Below are positions 1-10,939 of a DNA stretch of 64,000 bases, in pieces. Source of the stretch: Sipunculus nudus (lineage: Eukaryota; Annelida; Sipuncula; Golfingiida; Sipunculidae); contig CM049313.1 of the NCBI GenBank assembly GCA_026874595.1, forward strand, positions 42,188,659-42,252,658, written 5' to 3'. A model generated the notes under the pieces. That model did no database searches, was not told the DNA's origin, and saw only the letters and a program-made list of their open reading frames with translations. Positions within the stretch are counted from its first letter, which is position 1; each line of letters starts with the position of its first letter. A program made the translations under genes and the position numbers.

Positions 1-200
1 TGTAGATACTTTTGCTTTTCTGGATTCAGTCTATAAGGATGCTGCTTGACTGCGCTTGCCTCGGCAATATCGACGTCATGGCACAATATGTTAGTTTGCA
101 TTAGAATGTCACTAAACAAATGTTCATAATTCCGCAGCAGGTTCTTGAGGACTTGTTGTTATTGTGCGGTAAGGTGTCACAGTTTGGCATCCAGGTTGTC
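1..200 (-). pseudogene. Start of reverse transcriptase domain, cut by the window edge
   Basis: Translation of the minus strand from about 215 down to 1 gives a linker with at least two stops. It then reads through an His-Asp-Val-Asp motif and Lys-Gln-His-Pro-Tyr-Arg, the sequence that opens the gypsy reverse transcriptase palm. It lies downstream of integrase, which fixes the integrase-first order. The rest is outside the window. Confidence 0.6.
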
Positions 201-281
201 AAGCACATCTAAGTATTTAGTGGTACTGTTCCACACTAAATGTCTACATCACACTTACAATCAGTATCTACTTTAACTGGG

Positions 282-1300
282 TCAGGGTAAGTTTTTAACA
301 CAATTAACAGCAGTAACATTATGTACAACATCTGATGTGCTATTCCTGTCATAATATGGTTTCAACTTGTCAACATGGCACAGCTGTTTCTTCTTACGCC
401 TATCTGGTGTCAACAGTATGTAATTTAAATCACTGACTTTCTTGTCACCAATGTAAGGACCAAGATACCTAGCTTGCAGAAGTCTGACAGGGATAGGTAG
501 TAAAGCAAAGACCTTTTCACCAGCCTCAAGCGTCCTACTTACACTGTGCTTGTCATATTTTGTTTTCATTTTACTTTGTGCAGAATTTGGATTTCACTGT
601 GCAATCTCACAAGCATGGTGCAGTTTAGGTGCGGAAGTCTAAGACACACTGCAATATACTAAGAGAATCAGGATTTTCACACAAGAGTTTTACTTTAAGC
701 AGGTTTATTGGACCGCAAACTGAGTGTCCAAAAACTAGTTCAAAGGCACTGAAACTCTTGGACTCTTGAAAGGATTCTCTGACACGAAACAGGTGGATTC
801 CTTCATCCCAGTCTTTCCGTGTGTCATAGCAATACGTTCTAATCATGTTTTCCAATGTCTGGTGAAAACGCTCGAGGGCGCCCTGACCGTCAGGATGGTA
901 TAGCGAAGAGCTGTACTGTTTTATACCTAGCTCAAGCATAACTTATTGGAATAAGCCAGACATAAAATTAGACCCTTGGTCAGACTGGACGGATTTTGGT
1001 AATCTAAAAGTTGTAAAAAACTTGTGCAATGGTATTGCCTCGGGGAACCTGGTAGATGCGGATATAATTGTCAGCAGGTATTCATGTCCAGATTTTGGTT
1101 TGGGCAGTGGTCCAACATAGTCAACAATAATCCTACTAAATGGTTCCTTGAAAGCAGGAATAGGCCTAAGTGGGGTTTTAGGAGGATACTGAGTCGGCTT
1201 CCCTACCATCTGGCATGTATGGCATAATTTACAATATTGTACAACATTAGTCCTGAGGTTCGGCCAATAGAAGTGTGTACAAAACTTTCTGATAAGTTTT
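282..1300 (-). pseudogene. Integrase (DDE) and GPY/F module of the left element
   Basis: The frame 943-1209 holds the first catalytic Asp (Val-Asp-Tyr-Val-Gly-Pro) and the second (Ser-Asp-Gln-Gly-Ser). A TAA at 940-942 interrupts the same frame before 625-939, which holds the catalytic Glu in Gly-Ala-Leu-Glu-Arg-Phe. Only 46 residues separate the two Asp, fewer than usual, pointing to a deletion of roughly a dozen codons. The segment 282-569 is a GPY/F module (Leu-Gly-Pro-Tyr) that normally closes integrase. The N-terminal HHCC zinc region near 1205-1290 is only partly readable. Integrase would join element cDNA to host DNA; this copy is inactive. Confidence 0.75.
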
Positions 1301-1451
1301 ATTGATACCTAAATGGTCAGACAAAGGAGCCTCATGTGCCATGCTTAGAATGTCATTGCGAAAGCTTTTGGACATTACTATTCGATGTTTGATGGCCCAC
1401 TCATCATCAACGCATACACCAGGTTGTCGCCATTAACGCATAAGCACTCCA

Positions 1452-2415
1452 TTATTGCGAAGAAACAAACTGGGTTCTGTGACAGTTCATCTTTAGAAAC
1501 TGTCCTGGGAAACATACATCAATATCAGGGTCCTTATGCTGTCCCGCGATAAGTTCTGACCTTGAAAATGCTGCATCCTGTACGAGCGAGTCGTTAGACG
1601 GGTCACTAGTGACTCCCAGAGTGTTATTATCTGGACCATTATCATCTTGTGTGTTTTTCTTGGCCATAGATCTAGTTACAGCACATGAAGGATACAAACC
1701 AGGAATTTCCTGACTTTCGTGATCAGTGTCCTGCACAAGTGACCGCTTTTCTGTCACTATTGGTACAGGCTGTACGTTGTCAACTGCAACATCATTGTCT
1801 AGCAGCAACTGAATTCCCTTAAAGGGCAAAGTAGTTCTCATGCCCACAGTAATATTCCCAGTAATCATATCTGACTTTAATTGTATACTGTGAAGCGGAA
1901 CTGAAGTGTGCCTGTCTGAAAACACACCATTAACAAGTGCATGTGCACCAGTAAAAGACCTATTAGAAAATGGCAATGTGTTTGCTAACATGAGAGTCTG
2001 GCCTGAACCAGTACGTGTCCCTCAAAATTCTAATAGGAGTAGAATCTAAAAAATCACTTGATAGTGATACAAAACCATCATGTATGAATGGCTCCAATAA
2101 CTCCATTTTGGAGTCAGGAGAGGAATCTACTACCTCAGTTTCATCAACCGAAGAAGTGACACTGATAGTGACAGTTATAAACTCTTTTTCAGGGTCATTA
2201 AAGGAATCTACATCCTTATCGCAATCAAACTCCTCATGGGAGTCAACAGAGGAATTTTTCTCAGCTGAAACAAACTTATGTTTGTCATAATAGGACCTGG
2301 CCTCATTTGAGATACTCTCGCAACAGTCATAAAAGGACTTAGCCTTATTTAAAAAAATACTCCTCGCAGGAGTCTTGAAAGGACCTAGCCGTATTAAATT
2401 CCTCGCAGGAATCAA
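1452..2415 (-). pseudogene. Aspartic protease and following linker of the left element, frameshifted
   Basis: Two overlapping minus-strand frames together resemble a retroelement protease. The first (1963-2415) is acidic and ends just where the catalytic Asp-Thr-Gly would be. Around 2003-2026 the DTG codons are split by an insertion of about four bases, and the downstream half resumes in another frame (1452-1991). The linker after the protease holds a Thr-Arg-Ser-Met-Ala motif, then an Asp-Pro-Asp-containing segment that leads into the integrase N-terminus with no reverse transcriptase between. The break inactivates this copy. Confidence 0.6.
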
Positions 2416-3367
2416 CCGGGGTGTTTACCCCGCAAGCTATGGATTCTTCTTTAAAGTCAGATGGCACGTTGGCTTCCGTAGCATCAAATTCTTTATTAGA
2501 GTCAAAAAAGGAGTTGTACCCCTTATTTACATGAAAAGAGCCTGGCTCTTGTACTAAGCTATGCACAGATTTTGAAACAAAATCAGAAGGTTAACCTTTT
2601 GGTTTATTTGCAAGTTTCCAGCAGTCAGATTTTAGATGACCTTCCTTTTTGCAGTAATTACAGATTTTTCTTTGAAATGACTGGTCTTGGTTGGATTCAG
2701 ATACAGTGGACGTGGACTCAGGTGTAGCAATGGACTTTGATGAACTATCAGGATTACTAGTACTGGGTGACTGCGCCTTAAACTTTTTTTGACCATACTG
2801 ATTTACATTATTGTTTGTGAATGACTGGTTTTATTTGCTAGTAAAGGACATTTTGTGTGTTAATGTAAAAGAGTCTTGAAAGGACCTAGCCGTATTAAAT
2901 TCCTCGCAGGAATCAACCGAGGTGTTTACCCCGCAAGCTATAGCTTCTTCTTTAAAGTCAGATGGCACGTTGGCTTCCGTAGCATCAAATTCTTTATTAG
3001 AGTCAAAAAAGGAGTTGTACCCCTTATTTACATGAAAAGAGCCTGGCTCTTGTACTAAGCTATGCACAGATTTTGAAACAAAACCAGAAGGTTAACCTTT
3101 TGGTTAATTTGCAAGTTTCCAGCAGTCAGATTTTAGATGACCTTCCTTTTTTGCAGTAATTACAGATTTTTCTTTGAAAATGACTGGTCTTGGTTGGATT
3201 CAGACACAGTGGACGTGGACTCAGGTGTAGCAATGGACTTTGATGAACTATCAGGATTACTAGTACTGGGTGACTGCGCCTTAAACTTTTTTTGACCATA
3301 CTGATTTACATTATTGTTTGTGAATGACTGGTTTTATTTGCTAGTAAAGGACATTTTGTGTGTTAAT
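2371..3367. repeat. 501-bp tandem duplication inside gag
   Basis: The block 2371-2866 recurs at 2872-3367 with a constant offset of 501 bp. The two copies differ at only scattered positions, for example one base in the ACCG(G/A)GGTG segment and an extra T in a T-run. The unit includes the zinc-knuckle sequence and ends in the capsid region, so the copies are recent or kept similar by conversion. It could also be an assembly artefact. Confidence 0.85.
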
Positions 3368-4236
3368 GAATAATCACTAGCTAATTGAGCAGCAAGGTCA
3401 AGTGTTTCAGGACTTTTCTTATCCGGAAAAGTGTTAACATCCGCGTTAATGCAGCGCTTGAATTCTTCAAGCAAAATCAACTGGCGCAAATTGTCATAAT
3501 TTAGCATTACATATTTAGAATTACACCAGCGATCAAACAACTGTTTTTTGTCCTAGCAAATTCTACTTAGGTCTGTTCGTTGCGCTTTTTTCAATTTCTG
3601 AATTTCTGGGGGTAAGCCTCCGGCCTTTCTCTGGCCTTGCCAGTCAATACACTTTGTAACATAGTCCAACTTTCCTTAGGCCATTTTAAATTTTCAGCTA
3701 CTTTCTCAGAGTGTGAGAACTATTTATGAACCTCTTTTTCTTGAAAAGGTGGGACAAGTCTAATGTGTTTAGCATCATCAAAACTATGAGTTTGGGCAGC
3801 ACGTAGACTATGTTCTAGTTTAAGTCTTTCTAACTCCAGTCGTTTTGATTCAATTTCTTTTTCTTTTTCTAGTCTGTCTCTTTCTATTTCTTTTTCAAGT
3901 CTTTTTCTTTCTATTTCTTTTTCTAGTCTTTCTCTTTCTAACCTCTCATGTTCTTCCCTTTCTTTTAATTCTAGCTCATGTTGCATTTCCAACTTTTTAA
4001 AATTCTAATTGCATGGGAAGGCTGTCATTTTTTTATGATTCCACTTCAATCTCTTCAATTAAACCTTTGCTATCTAGAACTTGCATGATTTTAGCAATGA
4101 TATGAGGCTTTCTCAAATCAGTTTTCACACTTATTCCCAAGTGTTGTCCCAAAAGCAGCAACTGTTCTTTTGTCAAATGTTTAAGTTGATCAGGGTCGAT
4201 ATCCTCAACAAATGTCTCAGGTTTGAAATCTGCCAT
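2600..4236 (-). pseudogene. gag of the left element, broken
   Basis: Gag begins at 4236 with a 67-residue acidic N-terminal segment that ends in a stop at 4033. It continues after a frame break as a highly charged coiled coil of repeated Glu-Arg-Leu-Glu-Lys units (3720-3992), then as a SCAN-like capsid portion (3334-3540) rich in Leu and Arg. A CCHC zinc knuckle (C-X2-C-X4-H-X4-C) is readable near 2617-2665 and again near 3117-3165 because the region is duplicated. One extra T in the second copy shifts its frame. Gag would form the particle and bind RNA. The several frame breaks mean this copy makes no full protein. Confidence 0.7.
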
Positions 4237-4380
4237 GTTAAGCTGTTAACAATAACAAAAAAATACTGAGATAAATCCTGTAAACAATATATTGTAAACA
4301 ATATGCAATCTTGTTAACAGTATATTGTAAAACAAAGTGACTAGGTCAAGGCTCAATAAATTTGCAAAACTATTAAGCAG

Positions 4381-4396
4381 CTCGGACGAGCCCCCA
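4381..4396 (-). other. Primer binding site, tRNA-Pro type
   Basis: On the minus strand TGGGGGCTCGTCCGAG follows the LTR end after six bases. It matches the proline-tRNA primer site known from mammalian gammaretroviruses and several gypsy elements, with one mismatch near its 3' side in the 16 bases read. This confirms element orientation. Confidence 0.75.
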
Positions 4397-4402
4397 ATTT
4401 TA

Positions 4403-5253
4403 TGTTATGGAACCTAATATCAACAGAACGCCTAGTCGTGACTAGCCTAAATTTTGTTATGGAGATAAAAAAAATCAGATTCTTTAACACTAGGCAGCGT
4501 GAAATGTCTAGGGAATAAGGGAATAAGGAATAAAGAAGTCAGTGGTTTTTGTTAACAAATAACTATAATTTTTTCTTAAAGAAAAACCCTAACATGACAA
4601 TACATTGAATCAATACAATAACACAGTACAACAACAGTATAACAGCAAATCAATACAATCACACAACATAATAAACAAAGTGCACAGTACCACTGTCACA
4701 GCGATAAGTCCTTAAAAATGTATAAGCCGGATGAACAGTTGACAGAAATCTTCTCAGAGAATAACAGTCCAATGTAATCACAAAATCAATCTACTGTAAT
4801 CCAAAAGTGAAATCCTGGCAATGATCCGAAAGGCAAACTGAAGACTATATAAAATCCGTCACAAAACCCGAAGAAGAACTATAACTGCTGCATGTATCGA
4901 AAAAGGTCCCACAAACTGACACACATTCTTCCGTGGCCGCTCTAAATACAGCCCCTTATTTATAACTTTCACCTCAAACCGAGAACTTTCCATTTCTCGG
5001 ACAATCCAAAGAACCTAACATAATACACAGTACACGCGCGTTACAGGAAACATCTAGAACAACATCGCTGTGTTTCTACATATCAGGGTTCTCACGTGGG
5101 CCGGGCCGGCTCGGCCAGGCGCTAAAGTCCCGGACCAGCATGACCGCTGTGTTTACACGTTAAACCCCACGGCTGGGCCGGGCTATGCCGCCATGGCAAC
5201 GGACAACGCTAGCGCTGCACATACAGAGCATACAATAAAAGAGACATCTGTAA

Positions 5254-5255
<2 letters not shown>
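4403..5255 (-). repeat. 5' LTR of the left-end retrotransposon
   Basis: On the minus strand the LTR starts TGTTACAG at 5255 and ends ATAACA at 4403, so its tips form the short inverted repeat TGTTA/TAACA. The length is 853 bp. The start abuts a (TA)n tract, and six bases after the end lies the primer binding site. The first roughly 270 bp match, in reverse orientation, the sequence at 63690-64000, which independently fixes the LTR start. A GC-rich GGCCGG/CGGCC cluster is conserved between the two copies. Confidence 0.8.
4957..4965 (-). promoter_or_regulatory. TATA box of the left LTR
   Basis: TATAAATAA on the minus strand, about 290 bp into the LTR, is the best core-promoter candidate. A GC-rich stretch lies upstream. 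Position and sequence are typical of an LTR promoter; there is no transcript evidence. Confidence 0.45.

Positions 5256-5259
<4 letters not shown>

Positions 5260-5339
<80 letters not shown>
5260..5339. repeat. (TA)n-(GA)n microsatellite at the LTR tip
   Basis: About 19 TA units are followed by about 20 GA units, immediately outside the LTR start. The right-hand LTR (63690) also abuts a (TA)n, so TA tracts look like a shared target or a slippage product next to the LTR. Confidence 0.95.
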
Positions 5340-5342
<3 letters not shown>

Positions 5343-5948
5343 GATTTGTAAGTATGCGTGAGCGCCAGTGACAGAGGCAGTTGATCTCATGCAGACTAAA
5401 TGTATCCACAGGTTAAATCAAAATAATTACTGAGAATGTCTGAAAATTGCAAACCGTTCACCTCAGTAATTACTTGTATAAAATGTATATTTCATCAACT
5501 CTAGATTCTTAGGTATATCATGGTAAAATTGTCCCGAGGATGGATCTATTTCAAATGAAACCTGAATTACACATGACAACTATTTTCTTGTAGCATGTTG
5601 CAGTCAAATTTCCGTGTATGTGTGTAAAATGCATGTGTGTTTTTGCAAGCGGCTCTTCCTTCAACACCCCTAGATTTTTTTTTTCATTTTCTAAATTTTA
5701 GTAAAGGTCCGTACAAAACTTACGTACAAAAAAAATCATGTTAGCGCAAAAACATTTTGTAATGACCTGTTCTTGTGCTTATATGGGATCGGTTACCTGG
5801 GGGCCAAGATAAGAAAAGTAGGCTCCTGACTTAAAGCTCGCCACGAAAACTTCCTGTCTGCAAACAATATTTTTTGCAATTATATTTCACGCTCAACGCC
5901 TCGAAGAAATGCTACAAAGTGTTAACAAAATGTCAAAATATGAAAATC
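5340..5948. other. Intergenic, no gene seen
   Basis: AT-rich sequence with short homopolymers. Neither strand shows a protein-like frame or repeat that I recognise. Confidence 0.6.
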
Positions 5949-5954
5949 TTTATT
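5949..5954 (-). terminator. Poly(A) signal for gene A
   Basis: AATAAA on the minus strand lies about 80 nt past the gene A stop codon, the normal position for a cleavage signal. Confidence 0.6.
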
Positions 5955-6033
5955 CATATTGTATCAGTTTACATTGAATAGCGTGAACTGTTAGTTCATG
6001 TCACAGAAAAATTATGTCGTGATTCCGTGACTG

Positions 6034-7339
6034 TTAACATGACGGCTCAACTGTGAAGTTTCGGAAGAACACCCTATTTTTAAATCCATTCAGAATGGAC
6101 GGCCCGCACCTCGAAAGGTTTGGAAAATGGTGGGGAAAGGTAACAATGAAAGTATTGTCCAGGTACAAGTGTGACAGACGACCTACAACGTGTAGTTTCA
6201 CGTCATGCCAGGTTCGAAACTTTGGTGGTCCGTGTGGACATCTTCCCGCTTTGTTGTGCAAATGATGTACGCCGCCATTAATAACGTATCCATAGTGGTA
6301 GCACACATGTGGTGAGTGCGGTCTAGGACAAAAAGATATGAAGAGAAATTACATTTCATTATCTATGCTCAGAATAGAAAATATATGCAAAACAAGTTAT
6401 ATCGAATATCAATATGCGAGTTTTGGTTCCCTGAGAAGCTCTTTGACAGCTATACCTAGCACTCCTTGATAATTACCCTCCGACAATAACCCCCGGTGTA
6501 TTACACCAAAAGACAATTACAACTGGTTAATTGTAAGGGGGGGGGGGGTTATTGTGTGTGTGTGTGGGGGGGGGGGTAGCTGTCCTGTTGCCCTCTGATG
6601 ATACACTATACAAAATGGTTTACCTGAACTGTGCTGGTGGTGTGTTATACAACGTGTTGATGAAAATAGTTTGCATGTACAGGAAGAAAGTAATTAAATT
6701 TAACCCTTACGCAAAGAATAAGAAGTCGTAATTTCCGGAATCTATAACGTTGAACGAAATTCCAGGATGGCCGAAATTGACATGGCCGTTTCCAATTTGA
6801 TTCAGGAGCTGCATTCTAACAACGTATTCACGCATTTGAAATGGCGAAGTTTTTGGTAGAGCCATACATAAACCATCATGAGGCCATACAGTGTTCTCAG
6901 CAGCTTCCAGTACGCCAAAGCCAATGGCGTCTCGACTGTTGTCCGAGCAGAAGAAATAATCAAAGTGATATGCATTACCTGCCAGATACAGAAAAATAAT
7001 AATCATAAATAAATAAACCTGAATAAGTAAATATAACGCAAGCTCTAATTTGGATGCTCACCAAAAGTTTATATAATGTCTGTTCATACAGAGAATGACA
7101 TTTCATGTCTATAACTATAATTAGCGACGAAGCAAATAAAGCAGTAATATTTTTCTAAAGCAGTGTTATTATACCGTATATATAGTTATAGTTTAAGAAA
7201 TCTTTCTATCCATCCTGTTCAGTTATTTTATAGTTAAACATAAAAGCCAATACTTGCCATTAGAGGTTTCTTGTTTTACACAATGGTGACTTGTCACTGT
7301 CAGAAATAACATCATGAGAATAGCTGGGAGGAGAGCCAT
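6034..7339 (-). CDS. Gene A: small secreted protein, tandem family, 212 aa
   Basis: Three coding exons: 7258-7339, 6711-6978 and 6034-6322 (82+268+289 = 639 nt). The ATG at 7339 follows a 5'UTR splice acceptor at 7353-7354 and opens a hydrophobic signal peptide of about 18 residues. Exon 2 carries Phe-Phe-Cys-Ser, a Gly-Phe-Gly turn, Leu-Cys-Met-Ala and ends Asn-Tyr-Asp-Phe-Leu-Phe-Phe. Exon 3 opens Ala-Pro-His-Ser and carries Trp-His-Asp-Val-Lys-Leu-His-Val, then Thr-Phe-Pro-His-His-Phe, Cys-Gly-Pro-Ser and Phe-Phe-Arg-Asn-Phe. Intron 1 begins GC (AATG then gcaagt), a strong GC-AG donor; intron 2 is GT-AG. Four cysteines are shared with B, C and E; two more occur near the C-terminus. Strand alternation in the C-terminal half suggests a ConA/LamG-like jelly roll (inference). 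The function is unknown. Confidence 0.8.
6476..6588. repeat. Low-complexity (GT)n and poly-G in intron 2 of gene A
   Basis: A run of 12 G, a (TG)n and a run of 10 or more G follow GACAATAACCCCCGG. The same motif recurs in C-rich sequence near 49835, so this may be the remains of a dispersed repeat. Confidence 0.7.
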
Positions 7340-7669
7340 CTTTTCATAACCTCTGACAGATAGCTAAATAAAGGCAGACAAAAAGAAAAAAAATCAACAC
7401 ATTTACCGGTAAAGGAAACGGCAATTTACCGTCAAACATTGGTATGAAAAATCATTGGCATTTAGTAATATTTTAACAAAATGAATTAAACATATAGTAG
7501 TAAGAATGTTGGGGTCATAGTGGAATGCGAAAATTTCAAAACACCAACATATTACAGCAGGTTTGGTTGGAATTGTAATACATAAATAAAATCTGTATAT
7601 ACTAGTACGTGGATGCTGAGTTACAAATCATTGATGCAGCTCTCTAACATGCAACAAACAATGCCTTAC

Positions 7670-7735
7670 CTGAAAACGTGAATGCTTGGATGAAGTGACA
7701 CACGCATGGGTTGACGTCCCATTATATGGCCTGTG
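7670..7735 (-). promoter_or_regulatory. Candidate 5' noncoding exon and promoter of gene A
   Basis: On the minus strand a donor TTTTCAG|gtaagg ends a possible exon at 7670. It pairs with the acceptor at 7353-7354 just before the gene A ATG. A TATA-like CATATAAT lies roughly 55 bases upstream of the donor. The exon is proposed by analogy with the 5'UTR acceptors of B, C and E. Confidence 0.35.
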
Positions 7736-7739
7736 TGAC

Positions 7740-10233
7740 CCTGTTTTGTTATCATTGGTCATCTCCTATACTTTGTAGGCGTGTCCTCCTGTCAATCAAG
7801 GTAGCTGACCAGCTGCCTTCATTTCCTCGTCATCCTTGTTATTTCACCGTGAAAAGACTGTCTTCCGGTTATCTGAACAAAATACGCCATTGAAGTTATT
7901 AGTATCTAAGAATGAATATGATCATATGCAACTGGTAGAAAGAAAGGATTGTAAAATTCGTAAACCTGGATTTATACGGAGAAACAGGGTAAATTCCGTT
8001 TCATTTTTTCTCCGTTTGGTTGACAAAGTGCCGGCTACGTTAAAGAAACATTTCGTTAGGGAAAATAAAATATAATTCTATTACATTTCAAAAGTGAAAT
8101 AAAATCTGAAAATGGAAAAGACAAAGGAAGCCCTGTTTTAAATGATACTAAATGGAAAAGGAAAGGCAGCAAGGCCTTTTATATACTTCAGTAAAGATGC
8201 TGAATTTGGTATACTGTACAATGTAACTAGATGATTGCAATCGCATTGAAAGCCTCCCTGGCTCCTCTTCAAACCCTCCTCGAAAAACCACGGAACTCCA
8301 ATCCCGTGGCCCGCGGTTAAGTGTAAAGGAGCAGTTACAGTAAATAACTCGCATTGGCTATTCAGAATGATAATTTGGTCCTAAATAATACCAGTTGCAA
8401 ACCAATTACCTGTTATTATTCTACTGACCAAAGAAAAGATTTGGAATACCGCTCGTATTGGAGAACTTACAGAAATACTGACAGAAGCATACAATAGAGG
8501 GAGAAATAGATATAAAATAGTATAAGTTCAATTTCAAGAACCATCATTTGTAGTTGTGTCCCTTAGATTAATATTGTACCTAAAGTTGATTTTTTTAAAG
8601 AATAAGCTATATTGAATATCCAGGCAAACCATATGAAAACATATATATTGTTTTCCTAGTTCATGGACAGAAGAAGAAGAAGAAAAAAAGAGACGCAATG
8701 GATTGGGTTCCCCTCGGGAGACCTAAGAAGCTTCACCCACACAAATTGACGCAAATTTTTATATAGAAATACGTTCATCAATCTCTAAATACCACCCCTC
8801 CTACATTGGGGTTAAAGAGGCGAAACTAAAATAAAATAGCATACAAAATTGGTCTGTCTCAGACGCCTAATCGTAGGGAAAGTCTGCATTAGGAATGCGC
8901 CAATATGTTCTAGTATGGGATGACATGTATATGTTACGTTTCATACTTAATCGAGGGCAGATCTTGTTGACAAAATATCCTTTACGAAGCATATTTTGTT
9001 CCCAAATCTTCTGTCCTGTATATGTATACCTCCTTAAACACTTTGCGAAACAAGTTAATTTACGCCATTACATGCCCAAAGGGTTTCCCAATCCCTTTTG
9101 GCAATGCATGCAGGAAACATTGAAGCACCCCAGACCGTTTAAGGCTGAAACAGAATATTTTTTATGAGTGAAGGAAGAACCAATAACCCTCACGCAGGTC
9201 TCTATCACTTGATGTATATGATTAAGTTAATTTTTAACATGAGTAATTCTGGATGATGTTCGACGATCAGGTCAGTGTTTACTTGTTTTCTTTTTCTAAA
9301 TCTACTTGAATGCTGCCTTATGTGCATACATTTGTAGGAGAGACAGGGGTATGGATACAACCTATTATGATTCTTGATATCAGGTCAACAAAGTTTAAAG
9401 TCCTGTAAGATTGACCATTTAAATAATATTAAAACTGAATGTCCTCTGGAAACTGACTCGTGCTCTTACCCGTCCATTTTTGGAAACAATAAAAATTACA
9501 AGAACAGAAGACACAGAAGTTATTCGTCTCTGTGTCAAGATATAAAAAGAGTCCAGAAGTATCAGTATATGTGATTTTAACTGTTGCTTTCTTTATGGTA
9601 AAAGCATATAAGGTCAAGACATAACTATGGTACAATTACTGTTGTAAATGGGTAAAACATGTTATCAGAAAGACGTAAGGATGTAAGTGTCATTAAAAGT
9701 TTCCCATTTCAAATACCAAGTGTGTGAGGTGGGCAGATTTACTACGTTTTTCCAAAAAATAATCTGAATCTCATTAACGAGGAAACACAAAAATCTCATT
9801 ATCAACTGTATATTTTCTCAGTGTATTGATAAAAACCAATTAATATTCATTAGGAAGGACTTAAGTGGACGTTCGCAAAAGCTTCCTGTAACGTCATACA
9901 TGATGCTAATGGGTTAACGTTAAGAAACACGATACAAGTGTTTCTGGTCATTAATGATCTCCCGTATCAGCAAAGATATGTGTACGGCACACACCAAATA
10001 ACTAGGATATCGTTCTCTGTTTTGAAACCTATATTTCTCTACTTATATTATGCCTATAAAAATATGCTATAATACTTTGCCATTATGTGCATTTTGCGGT
10101 CATCTTTCATTAGTTAAATACTACGATGGCTTAATGAATCCATCTGTCTGATAATAAATGCTAGCATTAGAATGAAGAAAGAAACAAACTATAAAAGATC
10201 AAATTTGTATCAAAATATCCATTCAAATGATCT

Positions 10234-10234
<1 letters not shown>
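7740..10234. other. Intergenic, no gene seen
   Basis: Several open frames of 60-90 codons occur here (for example 7836-8075 plus and 8895-9167 plus). None has a recognisable domain, splice context or signal peptide. A short GAA-rich stretch lies near 8668. I see no RNA gene or array. Confidence 0.55.

Positions 10235-10272
<38 letters not shown>
10235..10272. repeat. (GA)n microsatellite
   Basis: About 19 GA units. Confidence 0.95.
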
Positions 10273-10276
<4 letters not shown>

Positions 10277-10671
10277 ATGGTAGAATGAAGAATTGAATAC
10301 TTTTTGGAATAATGAAAAAATACCAAAAATCAATTGAGTTCATTTCGTGTATCGGTAACAATATTTATGCCACGGCCATTGACTAATGAAAAACGGAGGG
10401 TCACAGTACCTGAAGTAAATTATATTGTGCAGGCGACGTTGATTACTAAGATATATGTAATATTAAATCTAATAACGGAAAATAAAGATTTTTTTTTCCA
10501 AAATATTTACTTAATTATATATTTATATGTGTCAATGTTATTTTATTAACAGATATGTTTATATGTTTATATGGGTATGTTTATATGCATGTCACTTATA
10601 TATTTCATTTTCTGGCATTTATATTGATCATGAATCTGCTAAAACAACATTGTTATGTTGGTTACCAACAT

Positions 10672-10936
10672 GCCATCTGCAAGCGATACATTAATTTACG
10701 TGGTGAAGCATTGACCATGTGACGCAGGGTAATTGCAGCTTACCATAAGAAAGGAATCGATGGACAGAGTAATACATGATGTAACTGATTAATTGTATAA
10801 AAATGCCATGCACAAGATAATCAGTGTTAGTTGATAAATTTCGAGCATTGTCAAGACTGCCATCAACGGTACGTAGAACCTGACACCGGCATCACCTCAC
10901 AACTAAAGAAATGGGTACACAACATCCGTTGCTACA
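10672..10936 (+). repeat. Promoter-like module, copy 1
   Basis: This segment and 12737-13024 are diverged copies. Both read GCGA-ACAT-AATTTACG then GAAGCA, GCAGGGT, AATGCCATGCAC, AATCA-TGT-GTGATA and finally an ATGGGTAC. Here a TATAAAAATGCC lies about 30 bp before an ATCAGTG initiator-like word. The ATG at about 10911 opens only 28 codons. It may be a duplicated promoter with first exon, or an unnamed transposable repeat. Confidence 0.5.
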
Positions 10937-10939
10937 AGC

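Larger units (their letters stand above)
1..5255 (-). mobile_element. Decayed Ty3/gypsy LTR retrotransposon, Gmr1-like order
   Basis: Read on the minus strand this is one retroelement running off the left edge. The order is LTR, primer binding site, gag with coiled coil and zinc knuckle, aspartic protease, integrase, GPY/F module, then the first residues of reverse transcriptase. Integrase before reverse transcriptase is the arrangement of Gmr1-type gypsy elements, not of standard gypsy. No reading frame is intact: there are nonsense codons, frameshifts, an integrase deletion and a duplicated gag segment, so this copy cannot be autonomous. The other LTR and most of the polymerase lie outside the window. 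Confidence 0.85.

Noticed and set aside
5070-5409. Open frames across the LTR tip and microsatellite on both strands
   Set aside because: Their length comes from (TA)n and (GA)n dipeptide text and they overlap a defined LTR.
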